64,000 bases of DNA from Clostridium psychrophilum. GTDB taxonomy: Bacteria > Bacillota > Clostridia > Clostridiales > Clostridiaceae. The stretch is from positions 1-64,000 of the forward strand of contig NZ_JAHLEC010000002.1 of assembly GCF_018861705.1 (NCBI RefSeq), given 5' to 3'. Under the pieces are notes generated by a model, which was given only the letters and a program-made list of their open reading frames with translations, did not search any database and had not been told where the DNA came from. Position 1 is the first letter of the stretch, and every line of letters begins with the position of its first letter. Made by a program: the position numbers and the translations under genes. Shown piece after piece: positions 9,471 through 19,154 of the stretch.

Positions 9471-9941
9471 ATGGAAGATTACGAAAAAATGCTTGAAGAT
9501 ATAAAAAAACAGGAGGAAATGATACAATTCACTGAATTTACAAATGAAACAGCACTGCAAATAGGAATGCTACTAATTGAAAAAGCAAAAAAAGAAAAAT
9601 TATCAATGACTATTGATATTACAAGAAGTGGTCATCAATTATTTCATTATGCATTTGCTGGAACATCACCAGATAATGATCAATGGATTATAAGAAAAAA
9701 CAGAGTGGTTAATAGATTCCATACCAGTTCTTTGTACATAGGTACAAAATTAAAACTTTCAAAAAATACAATTGAAGAAAAGTATCATATTTCATCCCAG
9801 GAGTATAGTCCCTATGGAGGTGCATTCCCAATAATCATTAAAAATGTTGGTGTGGTAGGCACTATTTCTTCTTCCGGATTAAAACAAATAACAGAACATA
9901 ATTTAATTGTTGAGGTTTTAAAACAATTTTTAAACAAATAA
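9471..9941 (+). CDS. HbpS-like (UPF0303, heme-degrading-domain) protein
   Basis: A 156-residue member of the HbpS/GlcG-like fold in its UPF0303 branch. Typical features are the N-terminal helix with [10 protein letters not shown], the central [16 protein letters not shown] and [15 protein letters not shown], and the glycine-rich YGGAFPI...[11 protein letters not shown]. Family members bind haem or small ligands, or are found in sugar and glycolate gene clusters, and no activity is agreed on. It is the first gene of a + strand set with a DeoR regulator and a Gfo/Idh/MocA oxidoreductase, opposite pflD. The ribosome site is AAAGGAGAG. Confidence 0.8.
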   Translation: MEDYEKMLEDIKKQEEMIQFTEFTNETALQIGMLLIEKAKKEKLSMTIDITRSGHQLFHYAFAGTSPDNDQWIIRKNRVVNRFHTSSLYIGTKLKLSKNTIEEKYHISSQEYSPYGGAFPIIIKNVGVVGTISSSGLKQITEHNLIVEVLKQFLNK

Positions 9942-9986
9942 GTGGCTTTATGAAAAAAATATAATGCACGGTAAGGTGGAGATACA

Positions 9987-10748
9987 TTGTTTGTAGAGGA
10001 AAGAATAGAAAAAATAATTCAGCTGCTAAATGAAAATCAAAAGGTAGTTGTAAAGGAATTAAGCAAAAGGTTTGATGTGACGGAAGATTGTATAAGAAAA
10101 GATTTGAAAAATTTAGAAAGGCAAGGAATTATCAAAAGAACTTATGGAGGCGGAGTATTAAGTAGACAGTTCGCCCCACAAAATGATATTTTATATAGAA
10201 AAAAAATTGATGTAGAAGATAAAATCATAATTGCCGAGAAGGCTTATAAACTCATAAAAGAAAGCGAAACAATTTTTTTAGATATTTCATCCATAAATAT
10301 ATTGATTGCAGAGAAGATTGCAAAGGGCAATAAAAAGCTCACAGTTATAACTAATATGATTGATATTATTAGAACTTTTTCTAAATGTGACAATGTAGAT
10401 GTGATAGGGACTGGTGGAGCGTTTAATAAAGATGTAAATGGGTTCGTAGGTTCTACTGCAATAGAGAGTATATTGAAGCACAAAGTAAATAGAGCCTTTG
10501 TAGGTAGCTGTGGAGTTAATATGTTTGATAAAAGTCTTACAACTTATAATGTGGAAGATGGAAATACGAAAAAAGCTATTATTAGTTCAGGAAAAAAAGT
10601 CTATCTAGTTATAGAAAATAAGAAATTTTATTATGATGCAACATATAAGTTTGCAGATATTTATGATATAGATGCAATTATTGTAGATAAAAAACCAGAT
10701 GAGAAAATATGTGGGGAATTAGAAAAAGCGGATATAGAAATTATTTAA
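9987..10748 (+). CDS. DeoR/GlpR-family transcriptional regulator
   Basis: A 253-residue sugar-phosphate-sensing repressor. The N-terminal DeoR helix-turn-helix is at residues about 5-58 (VKELSKRFDVTEDCIRKDLK, then the family signature RTYGGGV). The C-terminal DeoRC domain (ISOCOT/ribose-5-phosphate isomerase-like fold) includes TVITNM and GSTAIESI. The TTG start at 9987 has AAGGTGGA 7 bases upstream. It sits 45 bp after the HbpS-like gene and 64 bp before the oxidoreductase. It probably controls this set and perhaps the divergent pflDC operon in response to a phosphorylated sugar. Confidence 0.88.
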   Translation: MFVEERIEKIIQLLNENQKVVVKELSKRFDVTEDCIRKDLKNLERQGIIKRTYGGGVLSRQFAPQNDILYRKKIDVEDKIIIAEKAYKLIKESETIFLDISSINILIAEKIAKGNKKLTVITNMIDIIRTFSKCDNVDVIGTGGAFNKDVNGFVGSTAIESILKHKVNRAFVGSCGVNMFDKSLTTYNVEDGNTKKAIISSGKKVYLVIENKKFYYDATYKFADIYDIDAIIVDKKPDEKICGELEKADIEII

Positions 10749-10812
10749 AATAATTACATTTAACTTTACAGGTAGGGTATAATATTCAATATGAAAAGTG
10801 AGGTATTAAATT

Positions 10813-11850
10813 ATGAAAAAGATAAATTTTGCAATGATAGGATATGGTGCAATAGCGAAAACTCATGCACTAGCAGTTTATGATGCAAGTATTAGGTTTT
10901 CACTTCCATATGAGTTAAATTTAAAATATATTGTAACTAGAAAACCCATAAACATTCCTATAAATGGGGCTATAAATGTTACTGACATTGAAGAAGTTCT
11001 TAATGATAAAGATATTGATTTTGTAGATATATGCACTCCAAACGATGCGCATTTTGATATAGTAAAAAAAGCAGTTAAATATGGAAAAGCAATTTATTGT
11101 GAAAAACCATTATCATCAAGTTTGCAAGATGCAGTAGAAATGGCAAGGCTTGTTAAGGATAATAATGTAGTTAATTCTGTAGCTTTAGTTTATAGATTTA
11201 TGCCATCACTTACGCTATTAAAAAGAGAACTTGAAAAGGGGACCATAGGAGAAATTATAGATTTTAAAGTGAGAACATATCACGACAGTTATTTAAATGA
11301 AAATAAAAAAGATACCTGGAGAACAGGAAAAAATTCTGGTGGCGGGGCACTACTTGATTTAGGTGTTCATTTGATTGACATGATACAATTCACTATGGGT
11401 GAAATAGAAAAAGTAGAGTCGAAAACTAGGATCTTCTTTAAGGAAAGAGCAAAAGTTGATGAAATAGCAAACTGTGATTTTACATTAAAGGATGGAACTC
11501 TTGGAAGCCTTGAGGTTTCAAGAATATTTACTGAAAGAAATCAAACAGATGATTATGTAGTTTATGGAAGTCATGGTAGTATAAAAATAGACTTTAATAA
11601 TCCTTATGAGATTGAGATATATAAATATGAAAGCAATTCAACAGAAATTAAAAATGTAGCATCAGGAGACGATTTGTTAAAATATTACGCTGATAAAAGA
11701 AACTCATTAGGTTATTTCCAAAATTGTCACACAGCATCCTTTATAAATTTTGCTAATAAGATTTATAATAATGATTTTTGTGGTATAGATGCTAATTTTG
11801 ATGAAGCATTAAAATGCCAGAAAATAATAGAAAAGGTGTATGTGAAATAA
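10813..11850 (+). CDS. Gfo/Idh/MocA-family oxidoreductase (candidate 1,5-anhydrofructose reductase)
   Basis: A 345-residue NAD(P)-dependent oxidoreductase. The Rossmann fold begins MIGYGAIAKTHA, the conserved lysine is in CEKPLS, and the C-terminal domain has GGGALLDLGVHLIDM with the usual catalytic histidine. Family substrates include inositols, hexoses and 1,5-anhydro-D-fructose, whose reduction gives 1,5-anhydromannitol. Because the gene lies with a DeoR regulator opposite a PflD-type enzyme, which is reported to use phosphorylated 1,5-anhydromannitol, an anhydrofructose reductase role is attractive. It is not shown by sequence alone. RBS AAGTGAGG is upstream. Confidence 0.82.
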   Translation: MKKINFAMIGYGAIAKTHALAVYDASIRFSLPYELNLKYIVTRKPINIPINGAINVTDIEEVLNDKDIDFVDICTPNDAHFDIVKKAVKYGKAIYCEKPLSSSLQDAVEMARLVKDNNVVNSVALVYRFMPSLTLLKRELEKGTIGEIIDFKVRTYHDSYLNENKKDTWRTGKNSGGGALLDLGVHLIDMIQFTMGEIEKVESKTRIFFKERAKVDEIANCDFTLKDGTLGSLEVSRIFTERNQTDDYVVYGSHGSIKIDFNNPYEIEIYKYESNSTEIKNVASGDDLLKYYADKRNSLGYFQNCHTASFINFANKIYNNDFCGIDANFDEALKCQKIIEKVYVK

Positions 11851-12025
11851 GTATTTATGGTAAAACTATCTATAGAATTTATGAAATATAATAAGATATT
11901 ATGTACAATTATAGTTTAATAGCACGATACGTTGAAAACTCTAGGAAAAAATGTGTTTTTGTGATATATTTATTAGAATATAGGTTAAAATTACAAATAA
12001 GAAGATTAAAAGGAAGGTTACAATA

Positions 12026-13687
12026 ATGGAAAATAAAACCACTTCATCAAATTTCATAAGAAACATTGTTTTAGAGGATATAGAGAGCGGAAAACACAAA
12101 ACAATAATCACTCGGTTCCCACCAGAACCAAATGGATATTTACATATTGGTCATGCAAAATCAATTGTTCTAAATTTTGAATTAGCAGATCAATTTAATG
12201 GTAAGACAAACTTACGTTTTGATGATACTAATCCAGCAAAAGAAGATGCAGAATATGTTAATTCTATAAAAGAAGATGTAGAATGGCTTGGATATAAATG
12301 GGATAATCTATTCTTTGCTTCAAATTACTTTGATGAGATGTATAAGCGTGCTGTATTATTAATAAAAAAAGGCAAAGCTTATATTTGTGATTTAACAGCT
12401 GAAGAGATGAAGGAATACAGAGGTACTTTAAGAGAGCCAGGTAAAGATAGTCCATACATAAACAGAACTGTGGAAGAAAACTTAGATTTATTTGATCGTA
12501 TGAGAAAAGGTGAATTTAAAGATGGATCAAAGGTTGCAAGGGCAAGAATAGATATGAGTTCTCCCAATATTAATATGAGAGATCCAATAATTTACCGTAT
12601 ATCTCATGCAATTCATCATAATACTGGAGATAAATGGTGCATATATCCTATGTATGATTTTGCTCATCCTATAGAAGATGCAATTGAGGGAATAACACAT
12701 TCAATTTGCACATTAGAATTTGAAGATCATCGTCCACTATATAATTGGGTTATAGACAATTGTGAAATGGAAAACAAACCACAACAGATTGAATTTGCAA
12801 GACTTAACATTACAAACACAGTAATGAGCAAAAGAAATCTTAAGCAATTAGTGGATGAGAAGATAGTAGACGGTTGGGATGATCCAAGAATTCCAACTAT
12901 AGCAGGACTTAGACGTCGTGGTTATACAGCAGAGTCTATACGTAATTTTTGTAGAGAAATCGGAGTTGCAAAGGTGAGCAGTACCGTAGATGGCAGGTTA
13001 CTCGAACACTTTATAAGAGAAGATTTAAGTCTTAAAACACCTAGAACTATGGCAATTTTAAAACCATTAAAAGTAGTTATTACAAATTATCCAGAATCTC
13101 AAGTTGAAATGCTTACAATTGAGAACAATCAAGATGTTCCAGAAATGGGAACTCGTCAAGTGTCCTTCTCAAGAGAAATATATATAGAGCAAGAAGATTT
13201 TATGGAAAATCCAGTGAGAAAGTACTTTAGATTGTTTGTAGGTAACGAAGTAAGACTTAAGGGTGCATACTTCATAAAATGTAATGATATAGTTAAAGGT
13301 TCAGATGGAAATGTATGTGAATTGCATTGTACTTATGATCCAGAGACTAAGAGCGGTAGTGGATTTACAGGAAGAAAAGTTAAAGGGACAATTCATTTTG
13401 TAGATGCAGTAAATGCTCTGCCTGCGGAATTTAGATTATATGAACCTTTAATACTCGACGAGAAATCGGAGGATGGAAAAACATTCTTAGATCAGATAAA
13501 TCCAGATTCAATGGAAATACTACAAGGGTTTGTAGAACCAAACATGAAAGGTTCAAAACCTGGTGATAGATTTCAATTCTTTAGACATGGGTATTTTAAT
13601 GTAGATTCTAAATACACAACTGATGACAAAATGGTGTTTAATAGAATAGTATCTTTAAAAAGTTCTTTTAAAATACAGAAAAAATAA
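12026..13687 (+). CDS. glnS: Glutaminyl-tRNA synthetase
   Basis: A 553-residue class I aminoacyl-tRNA synthetase. The HIGH motif is HIGH at 40-43 in [11 protein letters not shown], and the KMSKS equivalent is VMSKR at about 266-270. PEPNG is the GlnRS form (PEPSG is usual for GluRS), and the C-terminal beta-barrel anticodon-binding region is present. It charges tRNA-Gln directly. Many Firmicutes instead use GatCAB amidation, but some clostridia have both routes. The ribosome site is AGGAAGG. The gene stands alone and converges on thrS through a shared terminator. Confidence 0.96.
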   Translation: MENKTTSSNFIRNIVLEDIESGKHKTIITRFPPEPNGYLHIGHAKSIVLNFELADQFNGKTNLRFDDTNPAKEDAEYVNSIKEDVEWLGYKWDNLFFASNYFDEMYKRAVLLIKKGKAYICDLTAEEMKEYRGTLREPGKDSPYINRTVEENLDLFDRMRKGEFKDGSKVARARIDMSSPNINMRDPIIYRISHAIHHNTGDKWCIYPMYDFAHPIEDAIEGITHSICTLEFEDHRPLYNWVIDNCEMENKPQQIEFARLNITNTVMSKRNLKQLVDEKIVDGWDDPRIPTIAGLRRRGYTAESIRNFCREIGVAKVSSTVDGRLLEHFIREDLSLKTPRTMAILKPLKVVITNYPESQVEMLTIENNQDVPEMGTRQVSFSREIYIEQEDFMENPVRKYFRLFVGNEVRLKGAYFIKCNDIVKGSDGNVCELHCTYDPETKSGSGFTGRKVKGTIHFVDAVNALPAEFRLYEPLILDEKSEDGKTFLDQINPDSMEILQGFVEPNMKGSKPGDRFQFFRHGYFNVDSKYTTDDKMVFNRIVSLKSSFKIQKK

Positions 13688-13692
13688 CACAA

Positions 13693-13738
13693 TAATAAAA
13701 ATCCAGTACAAGGTTTTATCTTGTACTGGATTTTTATT
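13693..13738. terminator. Bidirectional terminator between glnS and thrS
   Basis: Inverted repeat AATCCAGTACAAG/CTTGTACTGGATT around TTTTAT, flanked by T-runs on the right and A-runs on the left. It serves both convergent synthetase genes. Confidence 0.9.
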
Positions 13739-13739
13739 A

Positions 13740-15677
13740 TTATAATATTCTAGTTTCGACTTCTTCTTTAATTCTTGAAATAAAGGAGTCTAGTGAAGTA
13801 GCACCTTCATCTCCATTTTTACGGCTTCTGACAGAAACTTCATTTAAATCTGCCTCTTTCTCACCAACTATTAGTAGGAAAGGAACTCTTTCGTTACGAC
13901 CTTCACGGATTTTATATCCAATTTTTTCAGCTCTAAAGTCCGCAGAAGTTCTAATTCTTAATTTCTTAAGTTTTGCTACTACTTTTTCTGCATAATCATG
14001 ATACTTCTCAGAAATAGGTAACACTTTAACTTGTATTGGTGCAAGCCAAGTTGGGAAAGCACCAGCATATTTTTCAATAAGTAGTGCAAGTGTTCTCTCG
14101 TAACAACCGATAGATGTTCTATGGATAACATATGGACGTTTCTTAACACCATCTTTATCAATATAACTCATGTCAAATCTATCTGGTAGTTGGAAATCAA
14201 TTTGCACTGTAATTATAGTATCTTCTTTTCCATAAACATTTTTAAATTGTAAATCAAGTTTAGGGCCGTAGAAAGCGGCTTCACCGATAACTTCTTTATA
14301 GTCTATTTTAAGATCATCTAGTATAACTTTCATCTTAGATTCAGTTAATGCCCAAGCTTCAGGGTTATCAATATATTTTTCTTTATTGTTTGGATCCCAC
14401 TTTGAGAATCTATAAGTAACATCATTTTCAATTCCAAGTGTTTTCATCATATAATTAATTAAATCTACAACACCTTTAAATTCATCTTCTAATTGATCTG
14501 GTCTAACAACTAAATGACCCTCAGATATTGTAAATTGACGAACTCTAGTAAGTCCATGCATTTCACCGGAAGATTCATTTCTAAATAATGTTGAAGTTTC
14601 TGCATATCTAATTGGAAGATCACGATAACTTTTCTGATCTGCATTGTAAATTGTAAATTGGAATGGGCATGTCATAGGACGAAGTGCCATAACATCTTCA
14701 CCTTTAGTTTCATCACCAAGAACAAACATTCCATCTTTATAATGATCCCAATGACCAGATACCTTATATAATTCGCTTTTAGCCATTAAAGGAGTTTTAG
14801 TTATAACATAACCTCTTTGTTCTTCTTCATCTTCAACAAAACGTTGTAGTAATTGGATTACTCTTGCACCATTAGGCATAAGTAGAGGTAAACCCTGTCC
14901 GATCATATCTGATGTAGTAAAGAATTTGAGCTCACGTCCAAGTTTGTTGTGATCTCTTTTTTTAGCATCTGCCATCTTTTCTAGATGTTCATCTAAATCA
15001 GATTTTTTTGTAAAGGCAGTACCATATATACGGCTAAGCATTTTATTCTTTTCATTACCTCTCCAATAAGCTCCAGCAACTTGTGTAAGTTTAAAAGCTT
15101 TTATATACTTTGTAGACATTAAGTGTGGGCCAGCACAAAGATCTGTAAATTCACCATGTTTGTAGAATGACAATTTTTCATCAATTGGTAGATCTTCTAT
15201 TAATTGAACTTTAAAATTTTCATCTTTTCCTCCCATAAAAGCTATAGCTTCAGCTCTTGGAAGTTCGAATCGTTCAATTGGTAAATTTTCTTTAACAATT
15301 TTTTTCATTTCATCTTCAATTAAATTAATTTCCTCTGCAGAAAAAGAATTTTGTTTATCAAAATCATAGTAGAATCCACCATCTATAGCAGGTCCAATAG
15401 CAAGTTTTGTGCTTGGAAATAATCTTTTCACTGCTTGTGCCAATATATGAGTAGCTGTATGTCTAAAGGCTTTTTTACCTTCATCATCATTAAAAGTTAA
15501 TATACTAACTTCACAGTCTTCATTTACAACAAAACGTAAATCTACAGTTTCACCATTTACTGTTCCTGCACAAGCAACTCTTGCAAGGCCCTCGCTGATA
15601 TCTTTTGCAATTTCAATTACAGTTATTCCAGGTTCATATGATTTAATAGAACCATCTTTTAGTTTAATACTTATCAT
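13740..15677 (-). CDS. thrS: Threonyl-tRNA synthetase
   Basis: A 645-residue class II synthetase with the full bacterial layout: TGS domain (residues about 1-60), editing domain with HTATHILAQAVK and CAGPHL, catalytic core with motif 2 (RNESSGEMHGLTRVRQF) and motif 3 (GCYERTLALLIE), and C-terminal anticodon-binding domain (about 550-645). The ATG at 15677 has AAAGGGG upstream. Transcription starts about 330 bp upstream and passes through a T-box leader, so expression should rise when uncharged tRNA-Thr accumulates. It is monocistronic. Confidence 0.97.
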   Translation of the reverse strand: MISIKLKDGSIKSYEPGITVIEIAKDISEGLARVACAGTVNGETVDLRFVVNEDCEVSILTFNDDEGKKAFRHTATHILAQAVKRLFPSTKLAIGPAIDGGFYYDFDKQNSFSAEEINLIEDEMKKIVKENLPIERFELPRAEAIAFMGGKDENFKVQLIEDLPIDEKLSFYKHGEFTDLCAGPHLMSTKYIKAFKLTQVAGAYWRGNEKNKMLSRIYGTAFTKKSDLDEHLEKMADAKKRDHNKLGRELKFFTTSDMIGQGLPLLMPNGARVIQLLQRFVEDEEEQRGYVITKTPLMAKSELYKVSGHWDHYKDGMFVLGDETKGEDVMALRPMTCPFQFTIYNADQKSYRDLPIRYAETSTLFRNESSGEMHGLTRVRQFTISEGHLVVRPDQLEDEFKGVVDLINYMMKTLGIENDVTYRFSKWDPNNKEKYIDNPEAWALTESKMKVILDDLKIDYKEVIGEAAFYGPKLDLQFKNVYGKEDTIITVQIDFQLPDRFDMSYIDKDGVKKRPYVIHRTSIGCYERTLALLIEKYAGAFPTWLAPIQVKVLPISEKYHDYAEKVVAKLKKLRIRTSADFRAEKIGYKIREGRNERVPFLLIVGEKEADLNEVSVRSRKNGDEGATSLDSFISRIKEEVETRIL

Positions 15678-15707
15678 GTATATTACCCCTTTCTTATAGC
15701 TTGGGTG

Positions 15708-15748
15708 TATAAGGTAACCATAAAAATTTAATTTATAGTTACCTTATA
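15708..15748 (-). other. Extra hairpin in the thrS leader
   Basis: Perfect 11-bp arms TATAAGGTAAC/GTTACCTTATA flank a 19-base loop between the T-box terminator and the thrS ribosome site. It lacks a T-run toward thrS, so it is not an obvious terminator. It may protect the 5' end of a processed thrS mRNA. Confidence 0.5.
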
Positions 15749-15760
15749 TTTTTAGAAACA

Positions 15761-15992
15761 AAAAAACCCCGTCCCAATTCTAACTATAGAATTGGGACGG
15801 GATTATAATTTCCCGCGGTTCCACCCAAATTGTTTAATAAATAAACCACTTAATAATGATAACGGAATTACCGGACTCGATTGAAGTCACTCAGAGGTAG
15901 TCTTCAGAGACGATCATTTAAGAATACTTCCAGCTAATGTATCCATTCTCTGTAAATGTGTCGTGGCTTACTTTTCTCTTCGTAGTATTGTA
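15761..15992 (-). promoter_or_regulatory. T-box riboswitch upstream of thrS
   Basis: On the minus strand the T-box consensus GGGTGGAACCGCGG (15813-15826) is followed by a strong terminator (CCCGTCCCAATTC and its complement, 15768-15801, then a T-run). Upstream lies a stem I region with AGAGAATGG near 15950. The tRNA acceptor end pairs with the T-box to favour the antiterminator when threonine is short. GACTACC in the stem I region contains ACT/ACC threonine triplets and could hold the specifier, but I did not fold it. Confidence 0.93.
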
Positions 15993-16008
15993 TTATGTAT
16001 TTATATTA

Positions 16009-16036
16009 ATTATACCATTTGGAATAGAAATGTCAA
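16009..16036 (-). promoter_or_regulatory. Sigma-A type promoter of thrS
   Basis: On the minus strand, TTGACA (16031-16036) and TATAAT (16009-16014) are separated by 16 bp, just upstream of the T-box leader. Both hexamers are perfect consensus. Confidence 0.85.
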
Positions 16037-16410
16037 GAGAGTAAACTGAATAATCTTGCAATAAAGAACAAATTAAAATATGTGGAATATAATAACAAAT
16101 AAATAATATAATTATAAAATATTATAATTATAATGTTATTTAATCAGTAAAAGTGGCGATAATATATTGTAAATAACATTGTATTTTAGTAGGACTTTTT
16201 CTTATTTCTATGCATCTTTTATGCAGTTTTTATGAATATTAAAAATTAATTATAAAAATCTGCATTTTATTATAATAAAGTATTAATAATTAATAAAATT
16301 AACCGATAATATATAATGGCTCGATTATAAAAAATATTGCGATTATAAAACATAAGATAAGTTACTAAAAATTATTCCTTGAAATAAAGGATTAAATGCA
16401 AGAAAATATT

Positions 16411-16443
16411 ATTGGATTGGATTGGATTGGATTGGATTGGATT
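16411..16443 (+). repeat. (ATTGG)6 pentanucleotide tract
   Basis: Six exact tandem ATTGG units plus ATT lie 18 bp before the ribosome site of the GGDEF-EAL gene. The tract is likely in its 5' leader or between promoter and leader. Short tandem repeats like this change length by slippage. The 370 bp further upstream are AT-rich with no gene seen. Confidence 0.9.
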
Positions 16444-16475
16444 ACTTTGTGGGAGTAATAGGAGGACATAACTAA

Positions 16476-18590
16476 ATGAATGTAGATGGTATAAGAAAGA
16501 TTTCGCTTAATAAAGTAAAAAATAAAAATGATGGTTCTAATATTGAATTTTTATCTTATTATGAGAGGATTAAAACAATGCCAATAAAAATAACAATTGC
16601 ATACTTCTTAATTGGTGGAATTTTGACTTTGTTTTTTAATAAGATTTTAGATAACTTTATAGAAAGTAATTTTTTAATGAATTATATACAATCTATTGAA
16701 GAATTGAGTTATATTATTATAACATCCATAGCAATATATTTTTTAATAAGTAAGTTTACCAAGAAAAGCAAGAATTCTTTTAATAAATTTAAAAATGATT
16801 ATGAAAAAATTCAAGTAGATTTTGATAAACTATTAGATGCTAAAGATGAGTTAAGGATGCAATATGAAGAATTAACTAAAAAGCAATTAACAACTCAAAC
16901 GAGTGAGGAAAGATATAAGCTAGCGATAGAATGTACAAATGATACTATATGGGAAATAGATCTTGGAACAAATGAGTTTTTTTCTACAGACAAATTTAAC
17001 GATATCACGGGTTATGATAAAAACATTATAAAAACACTTGCTGATTTAATTAAGTATATTGCGCCTGAGGATAGAGAGGTTGCAGAAGATGAGTTTATGA
17101 ACCATATTATGGGCAAAAGTTTGTATTACCGAAGTACAGTTAAGCTTAAGTACAATGGGATAGCGGACAAATGGATTTTAATTAGAGGAAAATGTTTAAG
17201 AGATAGTAAGGGTATTGCAACTAAAATTTCAGGATCTATGACAGATGTATCCAATCAAAAAAATTCTGAAGAAACAATAAACAAATTACAATACTATGAT
17301 ATGTTAACAGATTTACCTAATAGAAAGCTATTTATGAACACATTAGAGAATGAAATTAATAAGGCAATGGATAATAAATTTAAACTTGCAGTATTATTTA
17401 TAGATATAGATAATTTTAAAGAGATTAATGATACTTCAGGGCATGATTATGGGGATAAATTGTTAAAGAAAGTAGCAACGTTATTTAATAAATTTATTAA
17501 AGAGGGTAATTTTGTATCAAGAGTAGGTGGAGATGAATTTTTTGTTCTAATGAGTAATATTGAGGATTATGAACAGATAAGTATTCTTTGTGATAGGTTA
17601 CAAAGTTTATTAAACTGTGAAATAAATATGGATGATACACATGTATATACTTCAGCAAGTATTGGAATCACTGTATTTCCTGATGACGGGGATAAAACAA
17701 ATATACTACTAAAAAATGCAGATACTGCAATGTATAGTGCAAAATATAATGGCAAGTGTAAATATTCATTTTTTAATAGGACGATGAGTGATGTAGTAGT
17801 AAGACATGTTGAGATAGAAAAAGGGTTAAGAAATGCTATAAAAAACAATGAACTTGAAATATATTATCAGCCTCAAATTGATATAATAAATAATAAAATA
17901 AAGGGGTTCGAAGCACTATTAAGATGGAATAGTGCAGAGCTTGGAAGAATAGGTCCAGATGAATTCATACCGGTTGCCGAGCAAAGTGGATTATTAATTC
18001 CTATGGGTGATTGGATTATAGAAACAGTGTGCATTCAAAATAATATTTGGAAAAACAAAGGATATCTATATGATACTATTGCAATAAACTTATCTTCAAT
18101 TCAATTAGAAAATCATAAATTTGAAAAAACATTAAAAAAACTTATAGTGGAGACAAAGATTAATCCTAAATACGTGGAACTTGAAATTACAGAAAGCATT
18201 TTGATGAAGGATTTTGATAATAATATTAAATTGCTTACAGATATTAGAGATTTAGGAGTAAACATTGCGTTAGATGATTTTGGAACAGGATATTCTTCTC
18301 TTAGTTATTTAAAACAGTTGCCTATAAATACATTAAAAATAGACAAGTCGTTTATTGACAACATTGTTACAAATGATAGAGAGAAAGCAATTGTCGATGG
18401 GATAATACAACTTGCACAAAAAATTGATTTAGAGGTAATTGCAGAAGGTGCAGAAAGCAAAGAGCAAATAAGGTTGCTGCATCAAATGGGATGTAATCAA
18501 ATACAAGGTTATTATTTTAGCAAACCCCTTCCAGCAAACGAAATTGAAGAAAAGTTCTTAAAAACTAATTGGATCGAGTCATATAATTAG
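16476..18590 (+). CDS. Membrane PAS-GGDEF-EAL cyclic-di-GMP enzyme
   Basis: A 704-residue protein. Two N-terminal membrane segments (about 37-57 and 77-93) are followed by a coiled-coil linker (about 98-142) and a PAS domain (about 145-262). A GGDEF cyclase domain has intact VGGDEF (351-355) and an EAL phosphodiesterase domain has EAL at 479-481. The EAL metal/catalytic motifs LEITES, ALDDFGTGYSSLSYL and the terminal region are present. Both halves look catalytically competent, so the net direction (making or breaking c-di-GMP) is unclear. RBS AGGAGG is 9 bases before the ATG. The leader holds the (ATTGG)6 tract. Confidence 0.93.
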   Translation: MNVDGIRKISLNKVKNKNDGSNIEFLSYYERIKTMPIKITIAYFLIGGILTLFFNKILDNFIESNFLMNYIQSIEELSYIIITSIAIYFLISKFTKKSKNSFNKFKNDYEKIQVDFDKLLDAKDELRMQYEELTKKQLTTQTSEERYKLAIECTNDTIWEIDLGTNEFFSTDKFNDITGYDKNIIKTLADLIKYIAPEDREVAEDEFMNHIMGKSLYYRSTVKLKYNGIADKWILIRGKCLRDSKGIATKISGSMTDVSNQKNSEETINKLQYYDMLTDLPNRKLFMNTLENEINKAMDNKFKLAVLFIDIDNFKEINDTSGHDYGDKLLKKVATLFNKFIKEGNFVSRVGGDEFFVLMSNIEDYEQISILCDRLQSLLNCEINMDDTHVYTSASIGITVFPDDGDKTNILLKNADTAMYSAKYNGKCKYSFFNRTMSDVVVRHVEIEKGLRNAIKNNELEIYYQPQIDIINNKIKGFEALLRWNSAELGRIGPDEFIPVAEQSGLLIPMGDWIIETVCIQNNIWKNKGYLYDTIAINLSSIQLENHKFEKTLKKLIVETKINPKYVELEITESILMKDFDNNIKLLTDIRDLGVNIALDDFGTGYSSLSYLKQLPINTLKIDKSFIDNIVTNDREKAIVDGIIQLAQKIDLEVIAEGAESKEQIRLLHQMGCNQIQGYYFSKPLPANEIEEKFLKTNWIESYN

Positions 18591-18593
18591 AAA

Positions 18594-18645
18594 GTCATTA
18601 TGCATCTCTTTCAGAGTTGTTACAGTTACCCAGGAGATGATTTAA
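18594..18645 (+). repeat. Repeat family A, short copy 2
   Basis: Contains GTTGTTACAGTTACCCAGG followed by AGATGATTTAATA, matching the module GTTGTAGCGACCCAGG/AGATGATTTAAC at 39.6 kb. It lies directly after the GGDEF-EAL stop codon. Confidence 0.55.
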
Positions 18646-18650
18646 TAAAA

Positions 18651-18716
18651 AAAGCACACCATATAATGGATTTATCAACTAGTCTCAGTTGTATTCATTA
18701 ATTGGTGTGCTATTTT
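18651..18716 (+). terminator. Probable terminator after the GGDEF-EAL gene
   Basis: Arms AGCACACCA and TGGTGTGCT enclose a long loop of about 45 bases and are followed by ATTTTT. The long loop lowers confidence. Confidence 0.55.
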
Positions 18717-18764
18717 TAAATGAAAAATCTTCACAAGAACTACATAAGTTTTTGATATATTTTA

Positions 18765-18974
18765 TTATAATTTATTAATTATTATATTATATAAATCTTT
18801 TTCATTATTGCCAACTAATATTTCTTTATCGATCTTTGCTATAGGCTGATCTTTACATTTATGGCATTTGCCAATACACTTTTTTATTGATATATTTATA
18901 TCTGGGTGAGTTTCGGTTATCATAGTACTGACGACTTCTGTCCATTTATTTTTTTTGCACAATTTAACTTTCAT
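18765..18974 (-). CDS. Small four-cysteine protein, DUF1450 (YuzB)-like
   Basis: A 69-residue protein. I choose the ATG at 18974 because AAAGGAG lies 8 bases upstream, although an open frame extends further. It has one cysteine near the N-terminus (KLCKKN) and a cluster CIGKCHKC, followed by IAKIDKEILVGN and a C-terminal helix. This arrangement resembles the DUF1450/YuzB thioredoxin-fold family (C...CLGYCGIC...VNGELVEG), whose function is not established. An iron-sulfur or redox role is plausible but not shown. Confidence 0.65.
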   Translation of the reverse strand: MKVKLCKKNKWTEVVSTMITETHPDINISIKKCIGKCHKCKDQPIAKIDKEILVGNNEKDLYNIIINKL

Positions 18975-19068
18975 ATTATCAGCTCCTTTATATATCTGTA
19001 TATTATACTCAATAATTATAGAATATAACATGGAGCAGTGTTTAAATAGAAAAAAATCAAAATAAGGT

Positions 19069-19124
19069 GGGGACGGTTAAGAACTTTTAAGCTTATGCAC
19101 AATAAGCGGGGGACGGTTAAGAAC
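19069..19124 (+). repeat. REP-like family B, two units
   Basis: Two exact copies of GGGGACGGTTAAGAAC, 40 bp apart, lie just upstream of the two-component operon. The complement is the GTTAACCGTCCCC head found at 27.2, 28.8, 31.1 and 54 kb. Confidence 0.85.
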
Positions 19125-19154
19125 TATTGAGATTAAAAATGAGGAGGTTTAAAC

